Origin: Clostridiales bacterium
Lineage (GTDB): Bacteria > Bacillota > Clostridia > Christensenellales > Borkfalkiaceae
Length of the DNA: 64,000 nucleotides
Direction of reading: 5' to 3'
Assembly: GCA_015055965.1 (NCBI GenBank)
Contig: SVHG01000012.1
Location: forward strand, 1-64,000
The notes under the pieces were generated by a model. That model did not search any database and was not told where the DNA came from. It saw nothing but the letters and a program-made list of their open reading frames with translations. This document shows positions 43,310-51,473 of the stretch, piece by piece. Positions within the stretch are counted from its first letter, which is position 1, and each line of letters opens with the position of its first letter. The position numbers and the translations under genes are program-made.

Positions 43310-43537
43310 ATGATGAACTGTACGGGCTTTATGAATAACTCTAACTGTTATCTTTGGTTGCTTATAATCATTCTACTAGTATGCTGCGGTGGATGCGGTT
43401 GTATAAGCAATATACTAGAAAAGCTTTGCGGCTGTGGATACCTACTACCCTTGCTTTTAGTTCTTTTATGCTGCTGTGGCGGTGAAAAAGGCAGACCTCG
43501 TGAACCCAAGCCCTTCCCCGGCTGCACCTGCAAATAA
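43310..43537 (+). CDS. Small Cys/Gly-rich hydrophobic protein
   Basis: A 75-residue protein has 14 cysteines in short clusters (VCCGGCGC, LCGCG, LLCCCGG, PGCTCK) and two hydrophobic stretches (about 14-28 and 44-54). It resembles the small high-cysteine 'chorion-like' proteins of Clostridia, whose function is unknown. It could sit in the membrane and bind metal. AAGGAG precedes the ATG. Alone on the plus strand, with a TATAAT-like box near 43262-43267, it converges on the AAA ATPase gene. Confidence 0.7.
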   Translation: MMNCTGFMNNSNCYLWLLIIILLVCCGGCGCISNILEKLCGCGYLLPLLLVLLCCCGGEKGRPREPKPFPGCTCK

Positions 43538-43550
43538 TTTAATACATAAA

Positions 43551-43577
43551 AAAGGCGTACCGTTAAGGTGCGCCTTT
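43551..43577. terminator. Terminator between the Cys-rich gene and the AAA ATPase gene
   Basis: AAAGGCG pairs with CGCCTTT, with an inner ACC/GGT and A and T runs outside. Serves both convergent genes. Confidence 0.8.
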
Positions 43578-43580
43578 GTA

Positions 43581-44339
43581 TTACTTAAACATATTTTCTT
43601 TGTTTTTTAAAAATCTTTCTAAAAAGCGGATGTTTTCTAATTCATTGAATGAGGTTGATGAAATGGCGTTATCTTTTATTTCAAAAATTTCCGCATCTGG
43701 AATTGCGCACATTACGGGAGAATGAGTGCAAATGATAAATTGACAGTTATGCTCTTTTGCAAACAACGCAATTCTATACGCCAAAACGTATTGATTGTAA
43801 TAAGATAAAGCGGCTTCAGGCTCGTCTATCAAGTAAAAACCGCCAGCCTTTAGCCTAGAAAGGAAAAAATCACAAAAGCCTTCCCCATGCGATTGCTGTG
43901 AAAGCACGCCTTTATACTGATTTTGCATTTCGTTTAGCGTTCTGTAATAAGGCATTAAGGCAAAGCCCTTTGCTTCATCACTTAAAGTAGGATCTGCCTT
44001 TATTTCTTCTATTTCCTTTAAGGTTTCATCCATAATCCTATCAAATTTATTGATATAGCGAATAAAGCTTTCTGCAGAAAAGTGCAAGGACGTAGAAGGC
44101 TTTAGCTTTGAAAGGCGAAAATATTCATCTAAAGGGGCAAGCATATTATCGCTATCGTTAAAAACGCAGTTCATTTGCGTTGCGATAATTTTTAAGAGGG
44201 TGGATTTACCGCTTCCGTTTTCGCCTGCGAATATACTTATTGGCTTTGTAAAGGATAAGCCTTTAAAGTTTTTTATAAAAGGGGTAAAGGGGTAACCTTC
44301 CCCCTCTTTTATTTTCGTAATATTTTTTAAATAAATCAT
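43581..44339 (-). CDS. Stand-alone AAA/SMC-like ATPase
   Basis: The 252-residue ATPase is of the ABC/SMC-related predicted-ATPase group. Walker A is GENGSGKST near residue 41, followed by a helical insertion. A signature-like LSQQSHGEG, Walker B FYLIDEPEAALS, and a histidine switch in ICTHSP follow. No membrane or nuclease domain is present. Its ATG shares one base with the stop of tldE, so the three genes tldD-tldE-ATPase are coupled. Confidence 0.82.
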   Translation of the reverse strand: MIYLKNITKIKEGEGYPFTPFIKNFKGLSFTKPISIFAGENGSGKSTLLKIIATQMNCVFNDSDNMLAPLDEYFRLSKLKPSTSLHFSAESFIRYINKFDRIMDETLKEIEEIKADPTLSDEAKGFALMPYYRTLNEMQNQYKGVLSQQSHGEGFCDFFLSRLKAGGFYLIDEPEAALSYYNQYVLAYRIALFAKEHNCQFIICTHSPVMCAIPDAEIFEIKDNAISSTSFNELENIRFLERFLKNKENMFK

Positions 44340-45577
44340 TAGCCGTTGATTAGTTTCATGTTAACAACTATCATTTCTGATTCTGAAGCAGACATGATAT
44401 TTTCCTTGCTTACGCCTATAAAGCCTTCGCCAAGCATTTCAAACACGTTACCGCTTGCGTTAAAGTTTGCAACCCTACCCTTGATTTCGCCCTTTTCTAC
44501 CAAGAATGCAAGCATTACGGGCATACCGATTACGCCTTCAGTAGTAATATCTCCGCCTGAAGAAATAGCAATCCAAATTGCCTTTTTATCGCCAAGAAGG
44601 GCTTTTAAGTTAGGCGCAGTGCTTTCCGCATATAAGCCGGCAACCTCTAATCCAGGAACGCCGTCGTATGCTCCACCTGCCGTTTTAGAAAGGGGTAAGT
44701 TAAACATTGAAGCGCTGTTTTTGCAGTTTAAAATATTTTTTAAAACACCTTTTTCTATTAAAGGCGCTCTGTAATTTTTTGCAATTTCGCCTTCGCCATC
44801 GTAAAAGGCTGCGCTACGGTTAGTTTTGGGGTTTCTATCTACAGATATACTTAGTTTTTCGTTAAATATCTTAGTGCCTGCTTTACCGCTAAATAAAGAT
44901 CCGCCGGAAACGTAATATTCCGCAATAAAATCCTTAAAAATATGACCGCAAATATCATACGGCTCTAAAATAACGGGATATTCGCCGTCCGGTAAAACAA
45001 CGGGCTCTGTGAAGAAGTTATCATGCAAAGCCTTAACGTCGCTAACGATTTTATCTTCTACCGATTTGCCGTATCTTCCAACGCTTGTGCCGTAATATGC
45101 GTCTGCTATATTAGAAGAGTCTTTATCTTTAACCTGAAAGAAAATTGATAAATTAGAGTTTTTAAAAGCAAGCTCCGTTTCTGCGCTATTTGAATAACTT
45201 CCTGAATTTTCGGTTAAACGAACCTTACCGTTAACTAAAAATCTGGGGCAAGCGGTAGCAACCTTTTTAGCCACTCTTTTTGCAACTGAAAGGATTTTTT
45301 CCTTTTCTACAACAGGTTTATCGTTAATAATCTGCTTTTTTACACCTGCATTAAGGGTTGAATTATATGGAATGCCACTTGCTAGCTTTTCTATAGCTTG
45401 AGCTTCCAGCTTATCCATATCAACCTCGCCTAAACCACCGGCAACTCCTATTTTGCCCTCTTCATAAACGCGAACCGTACTGTTGCTTTCATCTATTTCA
45501 CGGAAGGAATCCACCTTGCCGTCCGTTATATTTAAAGTTATTTGACTGCTTTTTCTTACGATATATTCTTTATTCAT
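44339..45577 (-). CDS. TldD/PmbA family protein, TldE-like subunit
   Basis: The 412-residue protein is of the PmbA/TldE type. It lacks the HExxxH motif and forms the non-catalytic half of the TldD/TldE metalloprotease, which opens unfolded peptides and matures some modified peptides. It has the family C-terminal GVPGLEVAGLYAEST-like and GGDITTEGVIGMPVMLAFLVEKGEIKGRV segments. It starts 15 bases after tldD and is coupled to the AAA ATPase gene downstream. Confidence 0.9.
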   Translation of the reverse strand: MNKEYIVRKSSQITLNITDGKVDSFREIDESNSTVRVYEEGKIGVAGGLGEVDMDKLEAQAIEKLASGIPYNSTLNAGVKKQIINDKPVVEKEKILSVAKRVAKKVATACPRFLVNGKVRLTENSGSYSNSAETELAFKNSNLSIFFQVKDKDSSNIADAYYGTSVGRYGKSVEDKIVSDVKALHDNFFTEPVVLPDGEYPVILEPYDICGHIFKDFIAEYYVSGGSLFSGKAGTKIFNEKLSISVDRNPKTNRSAAFYDGEGEIAKNYRAPLIEKGVLKNILNCKNSASMFNLPLSKTAGGAYDGVPGLEVAGLYAESTAPNLKALLGDKKAIWIAISSGGDITTEGVIGMPVMLAFLVEKGEIKGRVANFNASGNVFEMLGEGFIGVSKENIMSASESEMIVVNMKLING

Positions 45578-45592
45578 AATTCACCTCTACAC

Positions 45593-46930
45593 TTACTGAA
45601 CGAACATTTTTGATACTCTTACGTAAGGACCACCAAAGCCAACGGGAAGGCTTGACTGTTCGTTTTTACCGCATCCGCCCATAACGAAGCTCATAAATTC
45701 TACTTTATCAGATAAGCCGTCTATAAGCCCCAAGGTTGTGAATACGTCCCCTGAAATTACGCTTATTTTTACGGGACGAGTTATCTTTCCGTCCACTATT
45801 TCATAAGCAACGTGGGGCGCAATAGTAAATTTACTCATACCAGAGCCGTGTTTAACGCTCTTAATATAGTAGCCGAATTTCACACCTTCAAATAGCTCTT
45901 CTTTAGTTAATTCGCCCTTTTCTATATAGGTGTTGGTCATGCGAACGATAGGTTCAAATGTGCAATCTACCGCTCTAGCGTTACCGGTAACCTTTTCGTT
46001 TAGGTATGCAGAGGTTTGCGCGTTGTGTAATCTACCCGCTAAAACACCCTTTTTAATAAGGTAATTCTTGCGAGCGTGCGTGCCTTCGTCATCATAGGGA
46101 ACGTAACCGCTACCAACGTTTTTTCCGCAATCCACTATAGAAAGCAAGGGGGATGCAACAGCTTTGCCAATTTGCCATTCACGACGAATGCCTTCGTCTG
46201 CAAGCATAAAGTCCGCTTCAGATTTATGACCGAAGGATTCGTGGGCAAAAATACCGGTGGCTTCAGGCGATAAAATAACGGGATATTCGCCCGGAGTAAC
46301 CGCAACGCCTTCCTTTAAACAAGTTATTTGTTCCTTTAAAGACTGTAAAATGGCATTCTTTTTACCCTTTAATTTAGAAAATTCCGTTTCGCCAAACTGT
46401 TGGTGAGCTTGTAAAAAATCGCTACCGTTTGTTAGCGTACAAGAAAGGGAAATTCCGCAAGTTTGATAGTCGTATTTTATATAAGCGCCCTTGCTTGAAG
46501 AAAATTCAAATACACTGTTTCTATCCACGTAAGTAGCGCCCGGCATAGACATTAAGGGGGAAGAAGATAGCGTGGGAAGATAACTTTCTAATAACGCTTT
46601 CTTTTGCGCAATATCTATATTTCTAACCGAATTTATTGCAAAAACCATCTTCACGTCGTTATTAACCTCAAAACGCTTAACGATACGGTTTTTTAATATT
46701 TTTGCGTTGGGCTTTGCTTGCGCGTAAAGCCCGTCTAATTTATTTTGAATATCACTTAAATCGGTAGTTGAAGCAAAAAACCACATTTTCCCGTCAAAAA
46801 CACGAATAAAAGCTCTTTTTTCATTTCTTTCTTTGATTTCCTTTAAAAATCCGTTGGTGTAAGAAATAGTGGTAGTAAATCTATCCTCTACCCTTACGTC
46901 TGCATAAAAATTTTCTTTAAAATTATACAA
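45593..46930 (-). CDS. tldD: TldD family metallopeptidase
   Basis: This TldD of about 445 residues is the catalytic subunit of the TldD/TldE protease. The zinc motif HESFGH is in GIFAHESFGHKSEADFM (HExxxH), with further C-terminal ligands in the GGCGKNEQSSLPVGFGGP region. I prefer the TTG at 46930 as start: AGGAGG lies eight bases before it. The upstream in-frame ATG (46960) would put that ribosome binding site inside the coding sequence. First gene of a three-gene unit. Confidence 0.9.
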   Translation of the reverse strand: MYNFKENFYADVRVEDRFTTTISYTNGFLKEIKERNEKRAFIRVFDGKMWFFASTTDLSDIQNKLDGLYAQAKPNAKILKNRIVKRFEVNNDVKMVFAINSVRNIDIAQKKALLESYLPTLSSSPLMSMPGATYVDRNSVFEFSSSKGAYIKYDYQTCGISLSCTLTNGSDFLQAHQQFGETEFSKLKGKKNAILQSLKEQITCLKEGVAVTPGEYPVILSPEATGIFAHESFGHKSEADFMLADEGIRREWQIGKAVASPLLSIVDCGKNVGSGYVPYDDEGTHARKNYLIKKGVLAGRLHNAQTSAYLNEKVTGNARAVDCTFEPIVRMTNTYIEKGELTKEELFEGVKFGYYIKSVKHGSGMSKFTIAPHVAYEIVDGKITRPVKISVISGDVFTTLGLIDGLSDKVEFMSFVMGGCGKNEQSSLPVGFGGPYVRVSKMFVQ

Positions 46931-47044
46931 AAGAGTAATCCTCCTATTTGTTTTCTTCATTTATAACACGCCGTTAGCTTAATATTCAACCCCTTTTTGT
47001 TAACAGGTTAAAATAAGAGTGCAACAGGTTATTATTTTACCACG

Positions 47045-47692
47045 TTATAGCGCTAAAAGCTGAGCGTAAATAATTTCCGCAAGGCGTTTTGCGCCTTTAT
47101 CTGAAGGGTGCAATCCGTCCGGCATATAAATTTGACGTATGGTATCCACGGCGGGTTGTATACCGCTTATAGAATATAAATCAATAACGGGTAAGCCGTA
47201 ATACTGTGCTACCCTCTTTTGCACGTCTACGTAATCCTTCAAGGGTAAGGTGGGAATATTTCTAATTTCCTTTACCCTATTATTTTCTGAAAGTCTATGC
47301 AATGGGGTTAAAATTACTATTCTTGCTTCAGGAAATTTCTTAAGCAAAGAAGTATATAAACAATGGCAAGCGCCAATATAGCTATAACCGTCCCTATCAT
47401 CATCCGTACCAAAAGGCACGTCCCCATGGCCAAAATCGTTAGTTCCGCCAAATACTAAAATGATATCCGGCTCTTCCTTAACCTTTTCTACACGGTCTAT
47501 AAAGCTATCCTTATCTTCGTAAATTTCTTCTATTTGATGGGCGTAACGAGTTCCGCCTATGCCGTAATTATAAACGGTTGCGCCCGATAATGACGCTAAA
47601 ACTGCGGGATAGGCTTTTTCTTGTGAAGATGCGCCACATCCCTCAGTTATACTGTCGCCTATAATTACAATTTTTTTATCCTTTAACTGCAT
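47045..47692 (-). CDS. SGNH/GDSL hydrolase, cytoplasmic type
   Basis: The 215-residue esterase/lipase-like hydrolase carries all SGNH blocks: GDSITEG (Ser near residue 13), GIGGTR, GGTNDFGHG and DGLHPSDKG (Asp-His). No signal peptide or membrane helix is seen, so it acts inside the cell unless exported otherwise. The substrate is unknown. It is unlike the exported GDSL protein at the left edge. Single-gene unit. Confidence 0.88.
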   Translation of the reverse strand: MQLKDKKIVIIGDSITEGCGASSQEKAYPAVLASLSGATVYNYGIGGTRYAHQIEEIYEDKDSFIDRVEKVKEEPDIILVFGGTNDFGHGDVPFGTDDDRDGYSYIGACHCLYTSLLKKFPEARIVILTPLHRLSENNRVKEIRNIPTLPLKDYVDVQKRVAQYYGLPVIDLYSISGIQPAVDTIRQIYMPDGLHPSDKGAKRLAEIIYAQLLAL

Positions 47693-47795
47693 AATTTTAC
47701 CTTGTTTAAAAAGATTTACTTTATTATATCACAAATAGGTGCAAAAATCAAAAAAATTTATTAATTTGTTGCATTTTTATTTATAATAAGGTACT

Positions 47796-47836
47796 AAAAA
47801 GCGCTTACGGCTTTTATTTTTTGCCGTAAGCGTTCT
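47796..47836 (-). terminator. Terminator of the 47856 gene
   Basis: CGCTTACGGC pairs with GCCGTAAGCG, followed on the minus strand by CTTTTTAG. Confidence 0.88.
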
Positions 47837-47855
47837 TTTTAATTTAAAATTGTGT

Positions 47856-49694
47856 TTACTTAACTTGCTCAACGCCGGCTTGCGCGTTTATTTTTTCTAT
47901 CAACGCAAAAACTTCAGATAAGTTTATTTCATCTAAAGCATCAAGCGCATCTTGACTTGCGCTTAAGGTAAGTATTGAATAAAGATCGTTAACGGTTAAC
48001 GTAGTTAAAAGATCTTCTACACCGGTGCCGTTCATTAATTCGTTTAACGCGCCGTTTAAAATTAAATCGTCTAAACTAAACAACTTTTTGTCTAAAAGCT
48101 CGCCAACCTTTAAATCGGCTAATTCTCCCTCTATAGTGATATAGTCGTTTAGTAGCTCTTTAAGTGAAATTTCTTGATTTTCATCAAGCCATTCGTTTAT
48201 AAAATCGGTTATTACAGCAACTATTTCAGCAACGTTGCCGTTTGCATTTTCTATATCGGTTGATATATCGCCGTTTGAACTATCGTTTTTAATATCTTCT
48301 ATAAGCGCCTTTATATCGGCAATCTTAAGTGAAGATATTTGAGCCCAGTCGTAACCGGAATCGGTAACGAATTTAGAAATAGCGCCGTCTAAATAGCCGT
48401 CTATATCTGCTAAGGTTAAATTTTCATTATTGGTTAAGAAGGTATCTATTAAATCCAAAGAACCGTTTAATAGCTGAGCAACGGCGTTAGATAAATCGGT
48501 TATAAATGCGTTTCCTTCTTCGCCATTTACGGTTATTCCCAAAGCCTCGGTTAGAAGCTCTTTAATTTTAGTTCCGCTAATTTCTAGCTTAATATCGCCA
48601 AGCGTTCCGCTTAAAACTTCTTTTAGTTGGGTTGCAACATCATCAATATTTTGAATTTCTTCTTCATTTACCAACGTTTTTGCAAGAGCTGAAATATTGT
48701 TTATTACGCTATCAATATCTAAAGCCAAGGTAACTTCCTTAAACTGCCCTACGGTAGTCTTGTTGCCGTAAATATTAGATAATTGATTTTTTAATTCCCA
48801 TTCAAAATCTGTAAACTCGGTTGTATTGGCAAAATATGCGTCTACGATTGAATATACGGTAACGCTTTCATCAACGGTGATTTCAGTTAGCTTGCCGTTT
48901 AATAAATTGGTTATAACAGCGCGAAGCTTAACGTAACTCTTACTGCTATCAAACTCTAAAAGGTCAAAGAGTAAATTGGTAATCTCGTCTACGTCCGTAT
49001 TTTCAATAAATTCCTTAAAGTAAGTGTAATCTCCGTTTGTAATATCGTATAAATCCTTTACCGTAATTGCTATACAGCGTTTAACAAATGAGGTTATTCC
49101 TGAAGGTAATAGACTTTCTAGCTCTGCGGGGGGATTATCTATTATAGAGTCAATTTCCACGCCAAACTGGCTTTCAAAATATGTAATAAGTCTTGTGTCG
49201 CCTATCATTTCAAGCTCGTCTGCGCTTAAAGCAAGTGGCTCGCCAGAGCCTATTTGATATTCAAAAATAGCTTTTAACACTAGGTTGAATGCAGTTAAAT
49301 TTCCATCTTTATCTGCGCTATACCAATTACCGTCGTCATAGTAGTTAAAATTTAAAGTAGAGCCTAATGCGTATAACGCTAAATCGCCAACGGTAACGCC
49401 GTTAAAAATATCGCCTATAAGATAAGCATCCCCGTCACATAACATATATACGTCTTTTAAGGTAACTGCCTCTACGTTGTTAGATAGCGTTGCTTCCACG
49501 TCTACCCTTTCTACGATTTCTAAAGAACCTTCATCTTCCAAAGAGCTCTGCTCTGAAGAGTTTTGAGATAAGGATGATGAGCTTTGAGAAGAGTTATCTG
49601 CAGAGTTAAACGCCCCGCATAAAGCGGCAATACCAACACCCGTAGCGGATGCTAATAGCACGCTTAAAACAATTATTAATATCTTTTTCTTCAT
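47856..49694 (-). CDS. Large acidic secreted protein with degenerate internal repeats
   Basis: The 612-residue protein has a signal peptide or anchor (MKKKILIIVLSVLLASATGV), a Ser/Gln-rich linker (about 30-55), and a long acidic, Leu/Ile/Asp/Asn-rich body. Short repeat cores recur: LKDVYMLCDGD, VKDLYDITNGD, VGDLALYALG, VGELLDKKLF and VNDLYSILTLS. This suggests an extended helical repeat surface protein. The cysteine in AALCGAF is a poor lipobox. No enzymatic motif or sortase signal is present. Single gene with terminator. Function unknown. Confidence 0.7.
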   Translation of the reverse strand: MKKKILIIVLSVLLASATGVGIAALCGAFNSADNSSQSSSSLSQNSSEQSSLEDEGSLEIVERVDVEATLSNNVEAVTLKDVYMLCDGDAYLIGDIFNGVTVGDLALYALGSTLNFNYYDDGNWYSADKDGNLTAFNLVLKAIFEYQIGSGEPLALSADELEMIGDTRLITYFESQFGVEIDSIIDNPPAELESLLPSGITSFVKRCIAITVKDLYDITNGDYTYFKEFIENTDVDEITNLLFDLLEFDSSKSYVKLRAVITNLLNGKLTEITVDESVTVYSIVDAYFANTTEFTDFEWELKNQLSNIYGNKTTVGQFKEVTLALDIDSVINNISALAKTLVNEEEIQNIDDVATQLKEVLSGTLGDIKLEISGTKIKELLTEALGITVNGEEGNAFITDLSNAVAQLLNGSLDLIDTFLTNNENLTLADIDGYLDGAISKFVTDSGYDWAQISSLKIADIKALIEDIKNDSSNGDISTDIENANGNVAEIVAVITDFINEWLDENQEISLKELLNDYITIEGELADLKVGELLDKKLFSLDDLILNGALNELMNGTGVEDLLTTLTVNDLYSILTLSASQDALDALDEINLSEVFALIEKINAQAGVEQVK

Positions 49695-49832
49695 ATATCA
49701 CCTTTAAATTTATTCGTTTTTATTTGCTTTTTGCAATAAAAGACTTTTGTAAATACATTTTAATATTAAAATATTAACTTGTCAACAACTTTTATTAAAA
49801 AATATTAAAATTTACCCCTCTGTTCCACTGAA

Positions 49833-49865
49833 AAGAAAATAACCGCCGAAAAAATCAGCGGTTTA
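49833..49865 (-). terminator. Terminator of rnpB
   Basis: AACCGC and GCGGTT form a stem around a loop, followed on the minus strand by ATTTTC. It lies 18 bases past the mature RNA end. Confidence 0.75.
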
Positions 49866-49881
49866 TTTTAAAATTGTGTTC

Positions 49882-50216
49882 GAGTCGACCTGTAAGCCGA
49901 GTTCTGTCTAGTGCGGTTATCTATCTAGGCTTACCGTTGCCGATAAGCTCAAGCGACCTTCGAACGAATATACCGGTCGAAGCCCCGATTGTATATTCCT
50001 ATCTTGCTTCAGGTGGGGTTTACACTGCCTCCCGCGTTACCGAAGGAGCGGTGAGCTCTTACCTCGCCTTTTCATCCTTGCCCTTTCGGGCGGTTCTTTT
50101 CTGTTGCACTTTCCTTAAAGTCACCTTCACCGGCCGTTAGCCGGCACCCTGCTTCGTGAAGCTCGGACTTTCCTCGTGACGATTCCTTCATCGCCCCGCA
50201 ACCGCACAGTCGACTC
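49882..50216 (-). ncRNA. rnpB: RNase P RNA, type A
   Basis: About 335 nt. Complementary ends GAGTCGAC/GTCGACTC form helix P1. Conserved regions are visible: GAGGAAAGTCCG near the 5' part, AGGGTGCCGGCTAACGGC, GGAAAGTGCAACAGAAA, AGAGCTCACCG, GTAAACCCCACC and the 3' AGACAGAACTCGGCTTACA. It is the catalytic RNA that matures tRNA 5' ends. Confidence 0.97.
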
Positions 50217-50275
50217 AAACGCGTTAATTTTAGCACAAAAAAGTTTTTTTGTAAAGTGTTCAAGCGCGATAACTT

Positions 50276-51409
50276 CTATTTTTTAACACCCTTATAATCA
50301 CCGTATAAAATTTCCGATTTATAAAAGGTAACGTACTTATCTTCCTTTCTCTTACGCTCCACACCCTCTTCTATTAAGCTTGTTAACAGCTCTTTAAACT
50401 GCGAAAACTTATCGCAAAATAAATAGTACGCCATAGAGCCGGGTACGGCGTTTATTTCGTTTAGGTAAAGATTGTTTTTACACAATAAAAAGTCAAAACG
50501 GACTATGGATGAAAAATCTAAGCTTCTGTATATCTTCTTTGAAATCCTGCAAATTTCATTTTGCATTTGCGCGCTTAAATCGGTAGGATACCTTCTATCG
50601 CTTCCAACTGCTTTATCGCCGTTGCCATATTTATCGTTAAATGAAAGTATGTCGCTTTTTCTTAACGCTTCTTCTATTTTTGAAGCGTATAGCTTGCCGT
50701 TAAGCTCGTAAACGGCGCAGTTTAAATCCCTTGCGTTTTGCATAAAGGGCTCACATATTATCTTGTCGTCGTAATTAAAGGCGGAACAAAATGATGAAAA
50801 CAACTGCTCTTCGTTATCTACCTTTTCTATACCAATGCTAGAACCAAGTCTTGCGGGCTTAACTATAACCGGAAAGCCTAACTTATTCTTTACGTACTTT
50901 ATAAATGCAGCGCTTCTTTTAAAAAAGTCTGCTCGCTTTACTCTTACGTACGGCAACGTGTTTATTTTTAAACCGCTTAAAACTATTTTCGTAAAATCCT
51001 TATCTATTGCAACTGCCGAAGCAAATAAATCGGGGCTCACGAAGGGTATCGCACAGTTTTTTAATAAACCAACTAAAGCTCCGTCTTCCCCACCCCTACC
51101 GTGCATACAGTTTACAGCGCAATACACCTGCAATTCCTTTTTCTTTCTTTTTCTTGTTAAAAAAGCTTTACTTTCACCTGGTAAAAAGCTTACTTGAAAT
51201 AAGGTTGAGTAATCAGGGGTGCGATAAAAACTCATATCCTTTAAAGCCTCACCGCTAAAAAAGCGCCCTTCTCCGTTTACGTATACGGGAATTGCATTGT
51301 ATAAACTAGCGTCTACGCTGTTTAGAGTTAGTAGTCCGGTAATAACCGAAACGTCGCGTTCGGGGGACTTTCCGCCGAAAAAAATCAATAAATTTTTAAT
51401 AAAAAACAC
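50276..51409 (-). CDS. ddl: D-alanine--D-alanine ligase
   Basis: This ATP-grasp ligase of about 375 residues makes D-Ala-D-Ala for peptidoglycan. Motifs are FFGGKSPERDVS (N-terminal), CAVNCMHGRGGEDG, FPVIVKPARLGSSIG and a C-terminal LNEINAVPGSMAYYLF. The start is unusual. The in-frame GTG at 51409 overlaps the GGAGG itself. Eight bases after that GGAGG stands ATT (51400), giving IKNLLIFFGGKS, exactly where homologues have MKN. It follows the murF-like gene by about 65 bases on the same strand. A trailing segment of about 20 residues is lysine-rich. Confidence 0.93.
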   Translation of the reverse strand: MFFIKNLLIFFGGKSPERDVSVITGLLTLNSVDASLYNAIPVYVNGEGRFFSGEALKDMSFYRTPDYSTLFQVSFLPGESKAFLTRKRKKKELQVYCAVNCMHGRGGEDGALVGLLKNCAIPFVSPDLFASAVAIDKDFTKIVLSGLKINTLPYVRVKRADFFKRSAAFIKYVKNKLGFPVIVKPARLGSSIGIEKVDNEEQLFSSFCSAFNYDDKIICEPFMQNARDLNCAVYELNGKLYASKIEEALRKSDILSFNDKYGNGDKAVGSDRRYPTDLSAQMQNEICRISKKIYRSLDFSSIVRFDFLLCKNNLYLNEINAVPGSMAYYLFCDKFSQFKELLTSLIEEGVERKRKEDKYVTFYKSEILYGDYKGVKK

Positions 51410-51473
51410 CTCCGCATTTTTTTGCTTTGGTGAAAACTATATCTTTAGTTTTTTTGTACTCTTTCAAGTTTTT

